A stretch of DNA of 64,000 nt from Puffinus mauretanicus (taxonomy: Eukaryota > Chordata > Aves > Procellariiformes > Procellariidae): positions 124,001 through 188,000 of the forward strand of contig JAJKFH010000246.1 in assembly GCA_023333565.1 (NCBI GenBank), written 5' to 3'. Each line of letters opens with the position of its first letter. Within the stretch, counting starts at the first letter, position 1. The notes under the pieces were generated by a model. It did no database searches. It was given only the letters and a program-made list of their open reading frames with translations, and was not told the DNA's origin. The position numbers and the translations under genes were made by a program. Positions 41,701 to 53,500 of this stretch are shown in pieces.

Positions 41701-42282
41701 TGCTGGTTTTGACTGGAGTAGAGTTAATTTTCTTCATAGTAGCTAGTATGGGGCTATATTTTGGATTTGTCCTGGAAACAGTTGTTAATACAGGGATGTT
41801 TTAGTTACTGCTGAGCAGAGCCAAGGCCTTTTCTGCTTCTCACCCCACCCCACCAGCGAGGAGGCTGGGGGTGCACAAGGAGTTGGGAGGGGACACGACT
41901 GGGACAGCTGACCCCAACTGACCAAAGGGATATTCCATACCATAGGACGTCATGCTCAGCATATAAAGCTGGGGAAAGAAGGAGGAAGGGGGGGCACAGT
42001 CATAGTGATGGTGTTTGTCTTCCCAAGTAACCGATATGCGTGATGGAGCCCTGCTTTCCTGGAGATGGCTGAACACCTGCCTGTCGATGGGAAGTAGGGA
42101 ATGAACTCCCTGTTTTCCTTTGCTTGTGCACATGGCTTTTGCTTTGCCTATTAAACTGTCTTGATCTCAACCCATGAATTTTCTCACTATTACTCTTCTG
42201 ATTCTCTTCCCCATCCCACCAGGAGGGAACGAGTGAGCAACTTGTGTGGGGCTTAGTTGCCTGCTGGGGTTAAACCACAACA
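41701..42282 (+). mobile_element. Solo LTR nested inside the ERVL-type LTR
   Basis: A 582-bp LTR running from TGCTGGTTTTGACTGG to GGGGTTAAACCACAACA. It contains GACGTCATGCTCAGCATATA (a CRE-like site and a TATA box) near 41,948-41,967 and an ATTAAA polyadenylation signal at 42,150-42,155. GGTG at 41,697-41,700 recurs at 42,283-42,286, marking a short duplication of the host LTR edge. It is related to the LTR at 5,415-6,017: the CATACCATAGGACGTCATGC-type core and the ending are shared. The orientation is opposite to that of the surrounding ERVL LTR. No internal region is present. Confidence 0.85.
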
Positions 42283-42688
42283 GGTGAGTTGACCTTGGCT
42301 GGATGCCAGGTGCCCACCAAAGCTGCTCTCTCATTCCCCCTCCTCAACTGGACAGGTGAGAGAAAATCTAAAGGCTCATGGGTCAAGATAAGGACAGGGA
42401 GAGATCATTCACCAATTACTGTCACGGGCAAAACAGGCTCGACTTGGGGAAATCAGTTTAATTTATTACCAATCAAATCAGAGTAGGATAATGAGAAACA
42501 AAACCAAATCTTAAAAACACCTTCCTCCCATCCCTCTCTTCTTCCTGGGCTTAACTTTACTCCCGATTTCTCTACGTCCTCCCCGCAGCGGCACAGGGGG
42601 ATGGGGAATGGGGGTTGCAGTCAGTTCATCACACATTGTCTCTGCCGCTCCTTCCTCCTCAGGGGGAGGACTCCTCACACTCTTCCCC

Positions 42689-43030
42689 TGCTCCAGCATA
42701 GGGTCCCTCCCATGGGACACAGTCCTCCACGAACTTCTCCAACGTGAGTCCTTCCCATGGGCTACAGATCTTCATGAACTGCTCCAGCGTGGGTCCCTTC
42801 CACGGGGTGCAGTCCTTCAGGAACAGACTGCTCCAGTGTGGGTCCCCACAGGGTCACAAGTCCTGCCAGCAAACCTGCTCCAGCGTGGGCTCCTCTCTCC
42901 ACAGGTCCTGCCAGGAGCCTGCTCCAGTGCAGGCTTCCCACAGGGTCACAGCTTCCTTCAGGCATCCACCTGCTCCGGCCTGGGGTCCTCCATGGGCTGC
43001 AGGTGGGTATCTGCTCCACCATTAATCTCC
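42689..43030 (-). repeat. ~46-bp minisatellite inside the ERVL-type LTR
   Basis: TGCTCCAGYGTGGG-type cores begin near 42,689, 42,735, 42,781, 42,830, 42,877, 42,920, 42,971 and 43,012. Spacing is 41-51 bp and units are diverged. The array gives long chance ORFs on both strands (up to 185 codons), which are not genes. Confidence 0.75.
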
Positions 43031-43401
43031 ATGGGCTGCAGAGGACAGCCTGCCTCTCCATGGTCTTCACCACGGGCTGCAGGGGAATCTCTGCTCCACC
43101 ACCTGGAGCACCTCCTCCCCCTCCTTCTTCACTGACCTTGGTGTCTGCAGAGTTGTTTTTCTCACATATTCTCACTCCTCTCCCCAGCTGCAGTTGCTGT
43201 TGCGCAGTTCCACACCCCCCGCCCCTGCTTCTTAAATATGTTATCACAGAGGTGTTACCACCATCGCTGATGGGCTCGGCCTTGGCCAGCGGCGGGTCCG
43301 CGTTGGAGCCAGCTGGCATTGGCTCTATTGGACATAGGGGAAGCTTCTAGCAGCTTCTCACAGAAGCCACTACCAAAACCTTGCCACGCAAACCCAAGAC
43401 A

Positions 43402-43406
43402 TTGAG
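43402..43406. repeat. Target-site duplication TTGAG, right copy
   Basis: Follows the terminal GACA of the ERVL-type LTR and matches 41,686-41,690. Confidence 0.8.
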
Positions 43407-46400
43407 AAAAAAAAAGTACTGCAAAATTCAGTCAATTCACCTGTGGATGACACGGCAGTAAAATTCCCCTGACATCCAGATATAACAACTTCTCTGTGGC
43501 ACCACACGATACTGCACGATCTCAAACCTTCTTGGAGGGAGATACCATCCTTCAGATGACGCTCCACTCTGCCTCCCTTGAAACACTGCATTTACATTTC
43601 TGAAGCAACCAACCACCAGCATCCAGAAGTTTCATCATAACAAAGACCAAAAAGAGATGTCAAAAACATCCCCCGGCAATGACGACTCAAGTTCACAAAG
43701 TAAATTCTGGCATTTTCCTGTGCCTTATGGAGCAGACTCAAATATTGACTTAAACTCGGCTGCATGAGATATTCTCAGCTAAAATGAGCAGGAGATTAAA
43801 TGTGCAAAGAATGAAGCAAAAGTTCTATAAGAAGACCCAAGAGAAATAACAGGCCCCTTCACAGACCATGTTGTCTAATGTTAAGAGCATTAAAATCCCT
43901 GAATGTTGCAGTAAACAAATGCTCTCTCTTGTGGAAAAGAAATATCATCTCTCTTGTAAGGAAGTAAGAGAACAGCCTAAACAAACAAAAAAAAGAAAAT
44001 CCAACCTTTGGGATTTGGTTATGAAGTTATATTTACTCCAGCCTTTTCTGAACAGGGGTTTAGTTTAACATTTTAAAAGGCTCTAATTCCCGGTTTCATA
44101 AGTGACTTTTATTTTTTAATATAACTGGCTTCTAACTCAGTTGAGCAATTCTGAAAAGTACACAGTTAAGTAGGAACCATATAAATATCATTCAGCTTCC
44201 AGCAAGCCTTGCTGCAGTTGGCAAGTGTAGTTCAGCTTTGGAACAGCCAAGAGGAAGATGTCAAAGGCACAACTGAAGTAAGTGAGAAAGTTCAAAGAGG
44301 GGGATGGAGGGCTTCGCTGGATATTAGAGTACGGGCAAAAAGGAAGGACCTTCATTCAGCCTGTAGGACTGCGCATAGCCCAAGTCCATAGGAAAAGCCA
44401 CCAACTGATGTGCCTTAGGCTGTGAGCAAGAAAGCTAAAGGCATTTGGAATTTGTCCAGCCCTTTATAAATGAGCGAGAGTCTTCCAGCTAGAGAGAGGA
44501 TCAGGGATGGAACTGTTGAGCTACATTTCTAACTTCTGAGTTGGCTACAGCAGTGATAGCTGGCATAAAATTTTGCTATGTGTTGCACATTTATGATCTC
44601 AGATTTTATTGAAAAGTGATGGAAAATATTCTTACAAAGCCTTGCTTGGGTTTTATTTATGAATACCAAGAGGCCAGATTCATAAAGTGAATTACAGATT
44701 ATGGTTCTTTTTGGCATTAAGCCAAATGTCACTTGAGTATAAGGGGAGGGAGAAGAGATGCTGATGTAACCTATCAAATACATACCACCCGTTTGCTTCT
44801 TACTTGCAGCCTGCTCCCATCTCTTTCCCCATTTTGCCTTCTGTCCTGCCTAGGATCCTCAGATGGCTGCTTTGAGCAATACAGGTGCTTCCTTTAAAAA
44901 AAGACTGAAACCAGTTCCTGGAGCTCTTATAGTGACCAAGGAACATAACCTTGTTTCCTACGTGCTCCCTCCGGAGCATCTGGCATCTGAAACGTGGCCA
45001 ACTCAGTTGGAAAGTCAATGAACGCAGAGAACTTGGCAGACATTATATGTATGGATATAGAACAGTATAATTGTCCGCCCTGTACCAGAGCTCCACGCAC
45101 ACCAAGGATCACGCCTTTCTAATTCAGGGCCCGGAGACTAGAGCCCAAGAGCCATTTGGTTGGGAAACAGGAGTAGGTTATTACTCTTGAGGAACACAAG
45201 CAAGTCCAATTCCATCTGCGCTGCTGCCTCTGCACCACATGCATTAGCTCGCTAGATACAGACTCCCGTGTCACCCAAGGCAAACTAGCATTAGCTGCCT
45301 CACATCTGTGCAGCTGAAACAGCATCTGCTAAGTGCTCTGTACAAATGTGCTGTGGCCTGTAGGAAAGCAGAGAATAGACGCTCCAAGGGCCCTTCCCCT
45401 TCTCAGTCTACTACGCTGCTGTTTGTGGGAGCAGGAATCTTTCCAGCCCTGTTTCCTCCTCCTGAAGCACTTGTAACATGATGGGCTGCTTTACCAGTGA
45501 AGAAACAGGAATGAAGCTCTGAGCTTCTGGCTTTAGAGTTGTGTGTATTCCCACCCCATCCCCAAGTTCCCCCTGACATCCAGCTTCTCCTTTCACTGTG
45601 GCCCTGCACAGCCTCTCAACCCACTATGGACTGCCCCACACTGCTACTTTGCCCACGTGCTTTACATATTTTTAAAAACATCACCTCATTCTGCCAGTTC
45701 AAAACCCACTAAGTCAATCTCAAAAGAGAGAAATAAAGGAATTACCTGAAAACATAGCAAAGAAATGAAACTCTTGTTTTTGATTGCCATCCATCATATT
45801 TTTAAGCATATAATTTGCATTACAGATAACAAAGCTCTTATGAAGTTCTGGGACTTGGAAGTCAGTCGTTAAATAACCTGCATAAAAGTCAGGGGAGGGA
45901 GGACGGACCCAAAAGGTAAAGACCTACTGAGAGAAACAAAACAGACTACTGAGAGAACAGAGAATAGGGAAGACAGAACAATCAGAGAAAAATAAGAGGC
46001 TCCTGAGGAAGTAGGGCCCCTGTTTTACTCCCCACATATGTGGGGAACCCGCAGAGCTACTGGATCAGGTTTTTTTTGCCTCTTAAAAACAGGCAAGCTA
46101 GGTGCTGCGGTTGTGGAAAAGAAATACAATATTGTTCTCCAAAGCCCAAGTGCCACCACAGCAAATCAAATCTTTTCTAGTCAGTACGACAGCATGTTTG
46201 ACAAAATACTGTACCAGTCTGGACAGCACGACCTGGAGCAGTATGATGGGAAAAAAATAGGCCATGGGAGTCGAGCTGGAATAGAAGCAAGGGAACTGAA
46301 GTGTGGACTCTATTTCAGAGCAAAGAAATTATTAAGAAGCTTCCCGAAGGCAGTACTAGATACTCATCACATGCATCATTTAAACACGAAGGGGAAAAAA

Positions 46401-48060
46401 GCATCAGTTAGCTATAGCATAAGGGATATTTGTACATTTGCAAATGGGGAAGTGCTCTGACTGACAAGGTAGAGCAGCAAAAAGCCTTGCTTCATTACAC
46501 CTGTGAGACCAAGAAGGGTTGTGTCTTATCTACTTTGTATTTTCAAGGTAGAAGCTACCCAAACACTGCATATGAGTATGGAAGTATCTTTTTCTGACAC
46601 TTATTTGGTATCTTCAGTCTCCCAAGATTTTACAGCAAAACAATTAATGAATCCATGTGTTTTCATGAATTTTTACTGGGAGTTTCACAAAACAATTCTG
46701 ACAACTTTTCAGTTATTCTAACTTGGGGATAATGGGAAAAATATTTTTTCAAAGTTTACTAGATGTCAACATTGTTACAGATTCTCTTTGCACTACTCAA
46801 GTTTCTCATTTATGGTATTGATAATGACTTTCATCTTCAACATCTCCTCTCCTTCCCTCTCCCGCCCCAAATCTTTGGACAACAGTCTGGTTTGAAATGG
46901 TAGATGAACATTATAACATGGTAATTTCCTTAAAGAAAAAACAATGTACCAAGATTGAAGTGTTGTATGCTTACTGAAGTATATTTGAACGTGTTGTAAT
47001 ACCTGTCACAACATGACTGCTCAGCTGTATGACAAGCACAATCAGCATGCTTTTCAGACATATTTCATAACAGAAGGGGAAAAAACTCCCTGAAGATCTT
47101 GATCATTAGATAACTATGCTAAAAGCCCCCTTATATACATACACATGCAAAATGCAAGTAGCAGCAAACACCGCTTTCTTCCATACCTTCTATTTCTTCC
47201 TTCCTCCTTTTTTTATTCTATTTTCAGTGGTAGTCTTAGAAACTCAGACACCAAGCTCATCCTAGAAGAACTGACTAATCAAGTGAGAAAAAACACGCAT
47301 TAAAAGATGAACAAACAATTGATATTTGTTCTCCTGGAAACCACAACAACATAACCCAGAACAAATACCACACATACTTCAGGAAAACCTTCATCATCTT
47401 TTGTTTTTACAGACAAGTGAAAAGAATTTAAATCAACCAATGGTTCTTGTTCCATGTCACTTTTTAATCTTTTTTTTTAGTGTTAATTACAAGCAAACCA
47501 CAACACAAGTTATTTCAGTAGTAAAACTGAAATATTTAATTTCCAAAAAAATCAATGACAATGTATGTTTTTCAGTTTCTCTTTTTTACTGGCTGCAACA
47601 GGCAGTCAATCCCCAAATGTATCTTTGACAAAGGGACTTTTCACCCAAAAGATATACCTGGCTATAATAATCAGCATGTATACACCAATTTATTCCAAAG
47701 CTATAATAAGACTTATCAATGAACTCCGATATTAGTATCCTAAAAATAAGTATTATCTTACAGCAGCATGTCTTCACTACCCACAGAAGCTCAGAGGAAC
47801 AAGACTGCTGGGCATGCAGCCATTTCTAAAATTGTATTGAAAAAGATGCTCGAAAGAAAGCACGATACACTACATGTTTGAAGAGTTATCCTGCCAAAAG
47901 GAAGCGTGTCCACAAGCTCCACAGGCCAGCAACGTAGCTATTCCACCCCATTGCTTTCATCAGGACTATTGTATTACTGTATAATCTAGAGGAGTCACTG
48001 AAAATGGACCACACTGTGCTAAGCGCTAAGCACTCTACATACGTACAGAGAACTGGAAAG
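43407..48060. other. No gene recognised
   Basis: Noncoding by inspection. The 140-codon frame at 46,038-46,460 (plus) has no recognised domain, no supporting splice context and AT-biased composition, so I treat it as chance. Confidence 0.45.
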
Positions 48061-48200
48061 TCCCTGTAGTGCCATTAGCTAAACCCTGGAAAAGGAAACA
48101 ACACCAAAAAGGAGTAGGTAACTCCTGGCCATAAAAGCCAATCAGTGGCAAAATTAGGAGCAAAGCTCCACACTCCTAATTCCCAGCTCAAGATTTAATT
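48061..48200 (-). repeat. MIR-like CORE-SINE fragment (antisense)
   Basis: AATCAGTGGCAAAATTAGGA followed by GCAAAGCTCCACACTCCTAA and TTCCCAGCTCAAG resembles the antisense MIR body, where an AGTGGCAGAGCTAGGA-type block is followed by CCCAGG and CTCCTGACTCCCAG. The AAAAGGAGTAGGTAACTCCTGGCC upstream fits the AGGTTAAGTAACTTGCC position. Diverged. Confidence 0.5.
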
Positions 48201-50520
48201 AATCTCAACTACAAAAGCTTTCAAATTGTTTTTACAATCTAACCAACAAGAGAGTCAAGAATGTAGGTTATGTTTGCAGAAGTGACCTGAAACCCCATTG
48301 TTCAGCATCCCAAATAGTCAAGAGTCAAACTGAAATCAAGGTGACCAGGAACCATGACTACTTAAAACAGGATATAGCTGGCATTTGTTTCTAAACAGCA
48401 AATGCTTTTCTTATTTAAGCATCCGTTTTGTGATGAAGGAGCGCAAATAAAGAAAAAGACCATCCCCAGCAAAGCTACTTGTCATTCTAGATTAACCGCC
48501 AGTGCATCATAATCCAGGAGTGAAATGACAGAAAATATTTTGATATTTTAATGTTTACTTCACTTGCTTGAAGGCTGCCAAACTTCAACCAAATTTAACA
48601 CAGATTTTCTTCTTTAGGAGAGGAGCTTCATGCCTTTTAATCAGAAGCATTTGATTTTTTTTTTTGTTTGAAGTTTTGGGTTGTGTTTTTTTTGTTTGTT
48701 TGGTTGGTTTTTTTTGTTAAGTGTACGCCTTTTTCTTTTTTGGTTTTTGTTTTTGTAATGTGATAGAAATCCTAATCATGCAAACATTACGGCATAGGAA
48801 TAATTTCATACATTTGTTATTCTGCCAAACTCTCCCACATAGTTTTGATCCAGATACAGCCAATGAACACATTTCTGCACACTCAGATTCAGTTCAGCTC
48901 ACACCTTTAAGTGGGGTCAAATATTGTTGAGGAGGGGAAAGAGAGAAGCTGCTAAGCTTCCATTTATCTACCTGAACATAGCATTCAAACCTCCTAAACC
49001 ACTCAGCTTCAAAGAAAGATATGATTCCTTCTCCTAAGCAGCCCAAATATTTGCCCATCCCCTCCTGAACATGGACAATCATGCCATGCAGAGGTACTAA
49101 CTATGAGATCTGACAATCCTGAAAAGAAAGTATTTGCAATCATACAGACCATCTCCTGGAGCCTGAAGACTTAGTGTGACTGCATGGCTCAGGGTGTGCT
49201 ATTTGCAGTGTTCCTCAGTGCTGAGAATCGTTGCAACTAGAGAATTAGCAAAGAACTGTATTAATATCAAAGTAGTAAGTTCCAAAAGACTGAAAATATG
49301 CAGAACTGCTAAAGTGTCTGTAGGGAGGCCAGAATATAGAGGAGAAAAACTTGCCAGAAAGGAGCCTAAATTTCTTAAATCTCCCGGTTTAAGAGAAAAA
49401 ACCAACAAATCCCTTTAATTATTTAACAGCAAGCATTTACTTTGCCCAACAGAATTCAGTGGCTGAAACTGCAAAGAGACAGGGCTCAGAAAGGATGAGG
49501 TCAGTCCCAGGGTTGGTTGGTTTTGCTGGTTTTTTTAACACAATGAAACTGGATGCCTTGAAATCTAGTCAGGGATTTGCAAGAAGAGAGTGAGGTATTC
49601 TTATATGGAAGTCATGTTATTATAACAAACCCTGGGAAAAATACCCTGAGCTCATTCAGTGCCTTTTAAATTCAAGTTTATGGCTGGGTTGTCAAAGGTA
49701 AACACATAAAAATAAGAACCATCCCAATGTTTACATTATACTATAGAAAATTAGTCAGCATATTGTTTTAGTATTGTCTTAGACCCATACACTGTAAAAT
49801 GAAAACTGCAGGGAACTTAGTTGTGTCAATATTTACCCCAAAAGCCACTTAGCAAGTTGAATCTGGTTTGAAGAAAGCAAACAGCTAATATTTTGGAAAC
49901 AGTATTGCCTTCAAGGAGCAGAGGACTTTTTTTTTTCTTCTTTCTGTTTCTGTAGGAGAGGCATCCGGTTTTGACAAGAAAGAACAACTGCAGTGAGGCA
50001 CAGCCTTCTTGCAGAGACTTGTTAGGGAGCAGCGTAAGTTCAGCAAGGAATGCTGTCACTTTACTGTCCCCCCAAAAAATTCCGTCAAAGCTTCTTTCCA
50101 AACAGAATTCTGGGGAACAGTGACCAAACCGTTTTGTTTTGACAAAACAGTAAGTCTGACTTTAATTTGAGAGTCCAAAAATAATCTAGAAATACTCTTT
50201 AAGGAGTGAAGAAAAACAATTATAAAAATGGGTGGGGGGCTCAAAATGTTCCTTTTGAAATGGCCAGGAGGAGCTCTCTGAACTTTACAAAATAGACTGA
50301 TTCCCATTTATCGCCTAGAAAATATTTTGTATAAACTGACATCCTCAAAATCTCTTTCATCTAGTGATATTGCTGACTAGGAAGACACTTTCCCTCCCAC
50401 CCTGAATTTAAACACTAGGGTTGGTAAGAAGTTTACCAATGCAATGACTATAAAGCAGAATTGCAAAAGATATGACCTGTTTAAGACACTGGCCAAGCTG
50501 AAAACCGAGTCCCTGTTGGT
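48201..50520. other. No gene recognised; T/G-rich low-complexity tract
   Basis: A tract at about 48,652-48,755 is made almost only of T and G (TTTTTTGTTTG-type repeats). Otherwise ordinary noncoding sequence. Confidence 0.5.
48652..48755. repeat. T/G-rich low-complexity tract
   Basis: Long runs of T broken by G, with GTTTGTTTGGTTGGTTTTTT-like composition. On the minus strand it could be an A-rich tail of a decayed retroposon, but no body is recognisable next to it. Confidence 0.7.
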
Positions 50521-50537
50521 ATGTATGGAGAAGGAAG

Positions 50538-50558
50538 AAAAAAAAAAAAAAAAAAAAA
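50538..50558. repeat. Poly-A run (21 bases)
   Basis: An uninterrupted A run inside GA-rich sequence. No retroposon body recognised upstream. Probably a length-polymorphic mononucleotide tract. Confidence 0.85.
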
Positions 50559-53500
50559 GAAGTGACCAATGCCTGGCACTATCTGGAAGCAGACAGGCAG
50601 AATTTTGCCCTTCCAATTTACCTAATGGCAAGGCATTAGCTGTATTTCTTCACAGGATCTACACGTTTCACACTCCTTTTCCGTAAGAAAAAATGGGTAA
50701 TGTTTTCTTCCTATAAGGGTACATATTGCTCTGCACACGCAGGTCTGTGTCTGGACAGAACAGGTTGCCACGCAAGGATTAATTACGTATTCTTCCCTCA
50801 GATAAAAGATGTGAAGTTCAGCAACACAATTCAGCCGTCAGCCTCTCCTGACTCTGGAAATCCAGTGCCAAGACCGCTGGCTGCCCCACACCAACGCTTC
50901 CCAGTGCCTCACACTGCCACCCTTCAGACAGCTGGTTACTGCTTTTCACCGCCTACCCTGGGCGCACCCGCTTGTGCTCCCCTCGCTACCAGAAACTGAC
51001 GGGAGATTTCCTGCAGTTAAAAGCAATGTGGGGAAGACATCCTTCTCAGACGGTAAGAATCTGGTTCTCCTTTATGACCGGCCACCACAAGAAAGCAGCC
51101 TGAAAAAGATGTAAAACTACGGCAGGTCTAATTTTTTTCAAAATAATTATTTTACTCTAAGCTACATTCCACTCTCTAGACACTCGGCAATACATTGAGA
51201 AACAACCAAAAACCAGCTGCTACAGCAGCTCGAGGAACTGGGGAGATGTTGGAAGACATGGACAAGTCTTTTGAGTAGAGTGGTTCTTCTCTTATTCGGT
51301 TCCCAAAAGCTGGGAGCCACTTCCAGGATCAAGACAAAGAGGATAAAGAGTTCTTTATTACTGGATTTTCATGTTTTAACTCTGTTTTATTGCACTGCAT
51401 TTAGCAGCGCAGCTGAAAATGGGGCAGGGTCACCATAAGACAAGATTCTTCGCATACAGGGTGCTCACAACTGTGGACCTGCAGCCTCTGACTCTTCCTC
51501 TGCTGCCTGTCCCCACCAGCCATTACCACTCCCACCAAGTGAGTGTCTCTAAACTTGTGTAATAACTCGCTGACACCTCATATCCATGCCAGAACCCAGA
51601 AAAGTCTCTCCCAAGTAAAAGTGGATGTAAATTCTTTGCTAGGCTACTACATCCTTAAATCCTGCTGTTCCTCTGCCTCTCAAGCCAAGCCCACACAGCT
51701 CTAAAGTCCTTTGTGCTTACGTCATTACATAGATCAACTCATTCCCTTTACCTCATTTTTAAAAATATATATATTTTTCTTTTTATCTTTACTTTATCTT
51801 CTCTTTTTTCATTTTAGAAATGCTCCCTTGTCCGGGCTACTCCACTGTGAATTCTTCTGACTCAAATAAAATATTTATGGCTGTAAATATTCTCTGACAT
51901 CCAGCACCGCGGGCCATATCCGTGGCCGTAGGCTTTCCGCTAGCTAGTTACATTAATACAGTGTAAGCCTAAGATCAGGGATTCCCAACCTCTTTGTAGT
52001 CAAAGCTTGCTTGAGATGACTGGAAATCATCTGTATCCCACTGGGTTAAGCTCTCCCTCCTCTGCTCATCCAATAGCGCAGGGGGCAGACAACTCCTAAC
52101 CCCCCGCTCCCTCCAGGGCGGCTCCTCCTCCCTCACCTCTCTGACCCTTCCCAGCACCCTCACGGAGCCTGCGCCAAGACGCCCAGCTGACGTCCAGGGC
52201 TAGGCACAGGTTCTGCTCTGCACTCCTCCACCCAAAGGAACGTTTCCCCTCTCAGCAGCCATTGGTCATCGCATTTTTGCACGGTCTGAATGCAAACAGC
52301 ATTTGCCAACAAACTTTCTGCCAGACCAGCATCTCCCTTGTACCGCTTCTTTACGTCTCCAGGCATTTTCCCTGCCCAATATGGGAAGCATCATGTGAGA
52401 GCCAACACATATAGACACAGAAGCTGCTGGATGTTGAACAACTGTGTGGGTTTGTAGCAGGCAGGGGTGCAAAGATACCTCCCTTTTGAAAGGGTCTTAG
52501 TGAAAATCAGGGCCTACCAAAGCACTGTGCAATGTTACGCCATTCAGAGCAAGCACTGCTGAGTCCTGGGCGGTCTAAATATTCCCATAAGCTTTTCAGC
52601 TGGTTTACTAAAAAACAAACCACTGATTAGCAATACCATACATTGATTTGTAAGGATGCAGAGGTGTTTGCTCCAAGTGGATTTTCCCTGTTTCACCTGC
52701 AGGTTTCCTGTTAGCCCCTTACCTTACTCACCATCCTCATTCTAACGTTTTTATATTCATTAAATTTTTGTTACCTCAAGCCGATTTCCCTTTTAGAGCA
52801 ACGCTTTTTACAGATGTCACTGCATACAGATCAAACTACATTATTAATTTCATGTCTTTAACTGATGATCTTGGATTTTGACAGTACTTTACCTGTAACC
52901 CTACCTCAAATGTCACATTTTCTACTAAGCTCCACAGAAACCTAAAATCTGGTAAGTCATCCTGAACAGGACTAGCCCCACAGTAGGGTAGGCAGCACTT
53001 CAACTTCACACGTGTCACAGAGCACTAGGAGAGTGGTCTTATGAATTTTAAAGCATTGATCTGTAAGATGTCGTACAAGATGACATACCCTCATACTCGT
53101 CAAATGTTAGAAATTTTAAACATTTCTTGAATATGAAGACATATCTGTCCTGATAACATGGAAATGTTTATAATACTTTAACTAGTGACAGATCCAGTGA
53201 TCTCATTCATAGGTGCAAATCAATGTTTATGCACACTACATAAATACTTTTTGAAGAAATCTTGGCAGGGATTTTCAAAGGACCCTGCAGGAGTTTTGTT
53301 GCAACATTAACTTTCAACTTCACCACAGCTATGGTCAGTGGGAAACTAGGCATTATTCCTACTATCAGAGTTTCAACAGGAGAAACACCCTTTGATTTAT
53401 TCCTATAAAGAAACAATGATTTTCCATGGGAGAAAAAAATTACAAAGCACGAAAATGCACAAGAAAGGGAAACTCCACCCATTTGGCATCAACAACTTGG

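Larger units (their letters stand above)
41691..43401 (-). mobile_element. ERVL-type solo LTR, interrupted by a nested LTR
   Basis: The outer LTR occupies 41,691-41,700 plus 42,283/42,287-43,401. It is flanked by TTGAG at 41,686-41,690 and at 43,402-43,406, a 5-bp duplication as made by ERVL-class integrases. On the minus strand it begins TGTCTTGGGTTTGCGTGGCA and ends GGTCAACTCACCACCACA-like. A TATTTAAG box is near 43,226-43,240 and an AATAAA signal lies at 42,462-42,467 (seen as TTTATT). About eight copies of a ~46-bp unit built on TGCTCCAGCGTGGGTCC fill 42,689-43,030. I recognise the sequence from memory as a widespread bird ERVL LTR. No internal retroviral genes adjoin it. Confidence 0.85.

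Noticed and set aside
42608..43350. Three overlapping ORFs of 170-185 codons on both strands
   Set aside because: They lie inside the ERVL-type LTR and its ~46-bp repeats. Openness in several frames at once comes from the repeat composition, not from coding.
41691..43401. A full-length provirus with two inverted LTRs
   Set aside because: The two LTRs belong to different families, lie in opposite orientation with no internal genes, and each has its own target duplication. This is nesting, not one element.
46038..46460. 140-codon plus-strand ORF
   Set aside because: No recognisable domain or signal and no flanking splice sites that stand out. Length is within chance for a 64-kb window.
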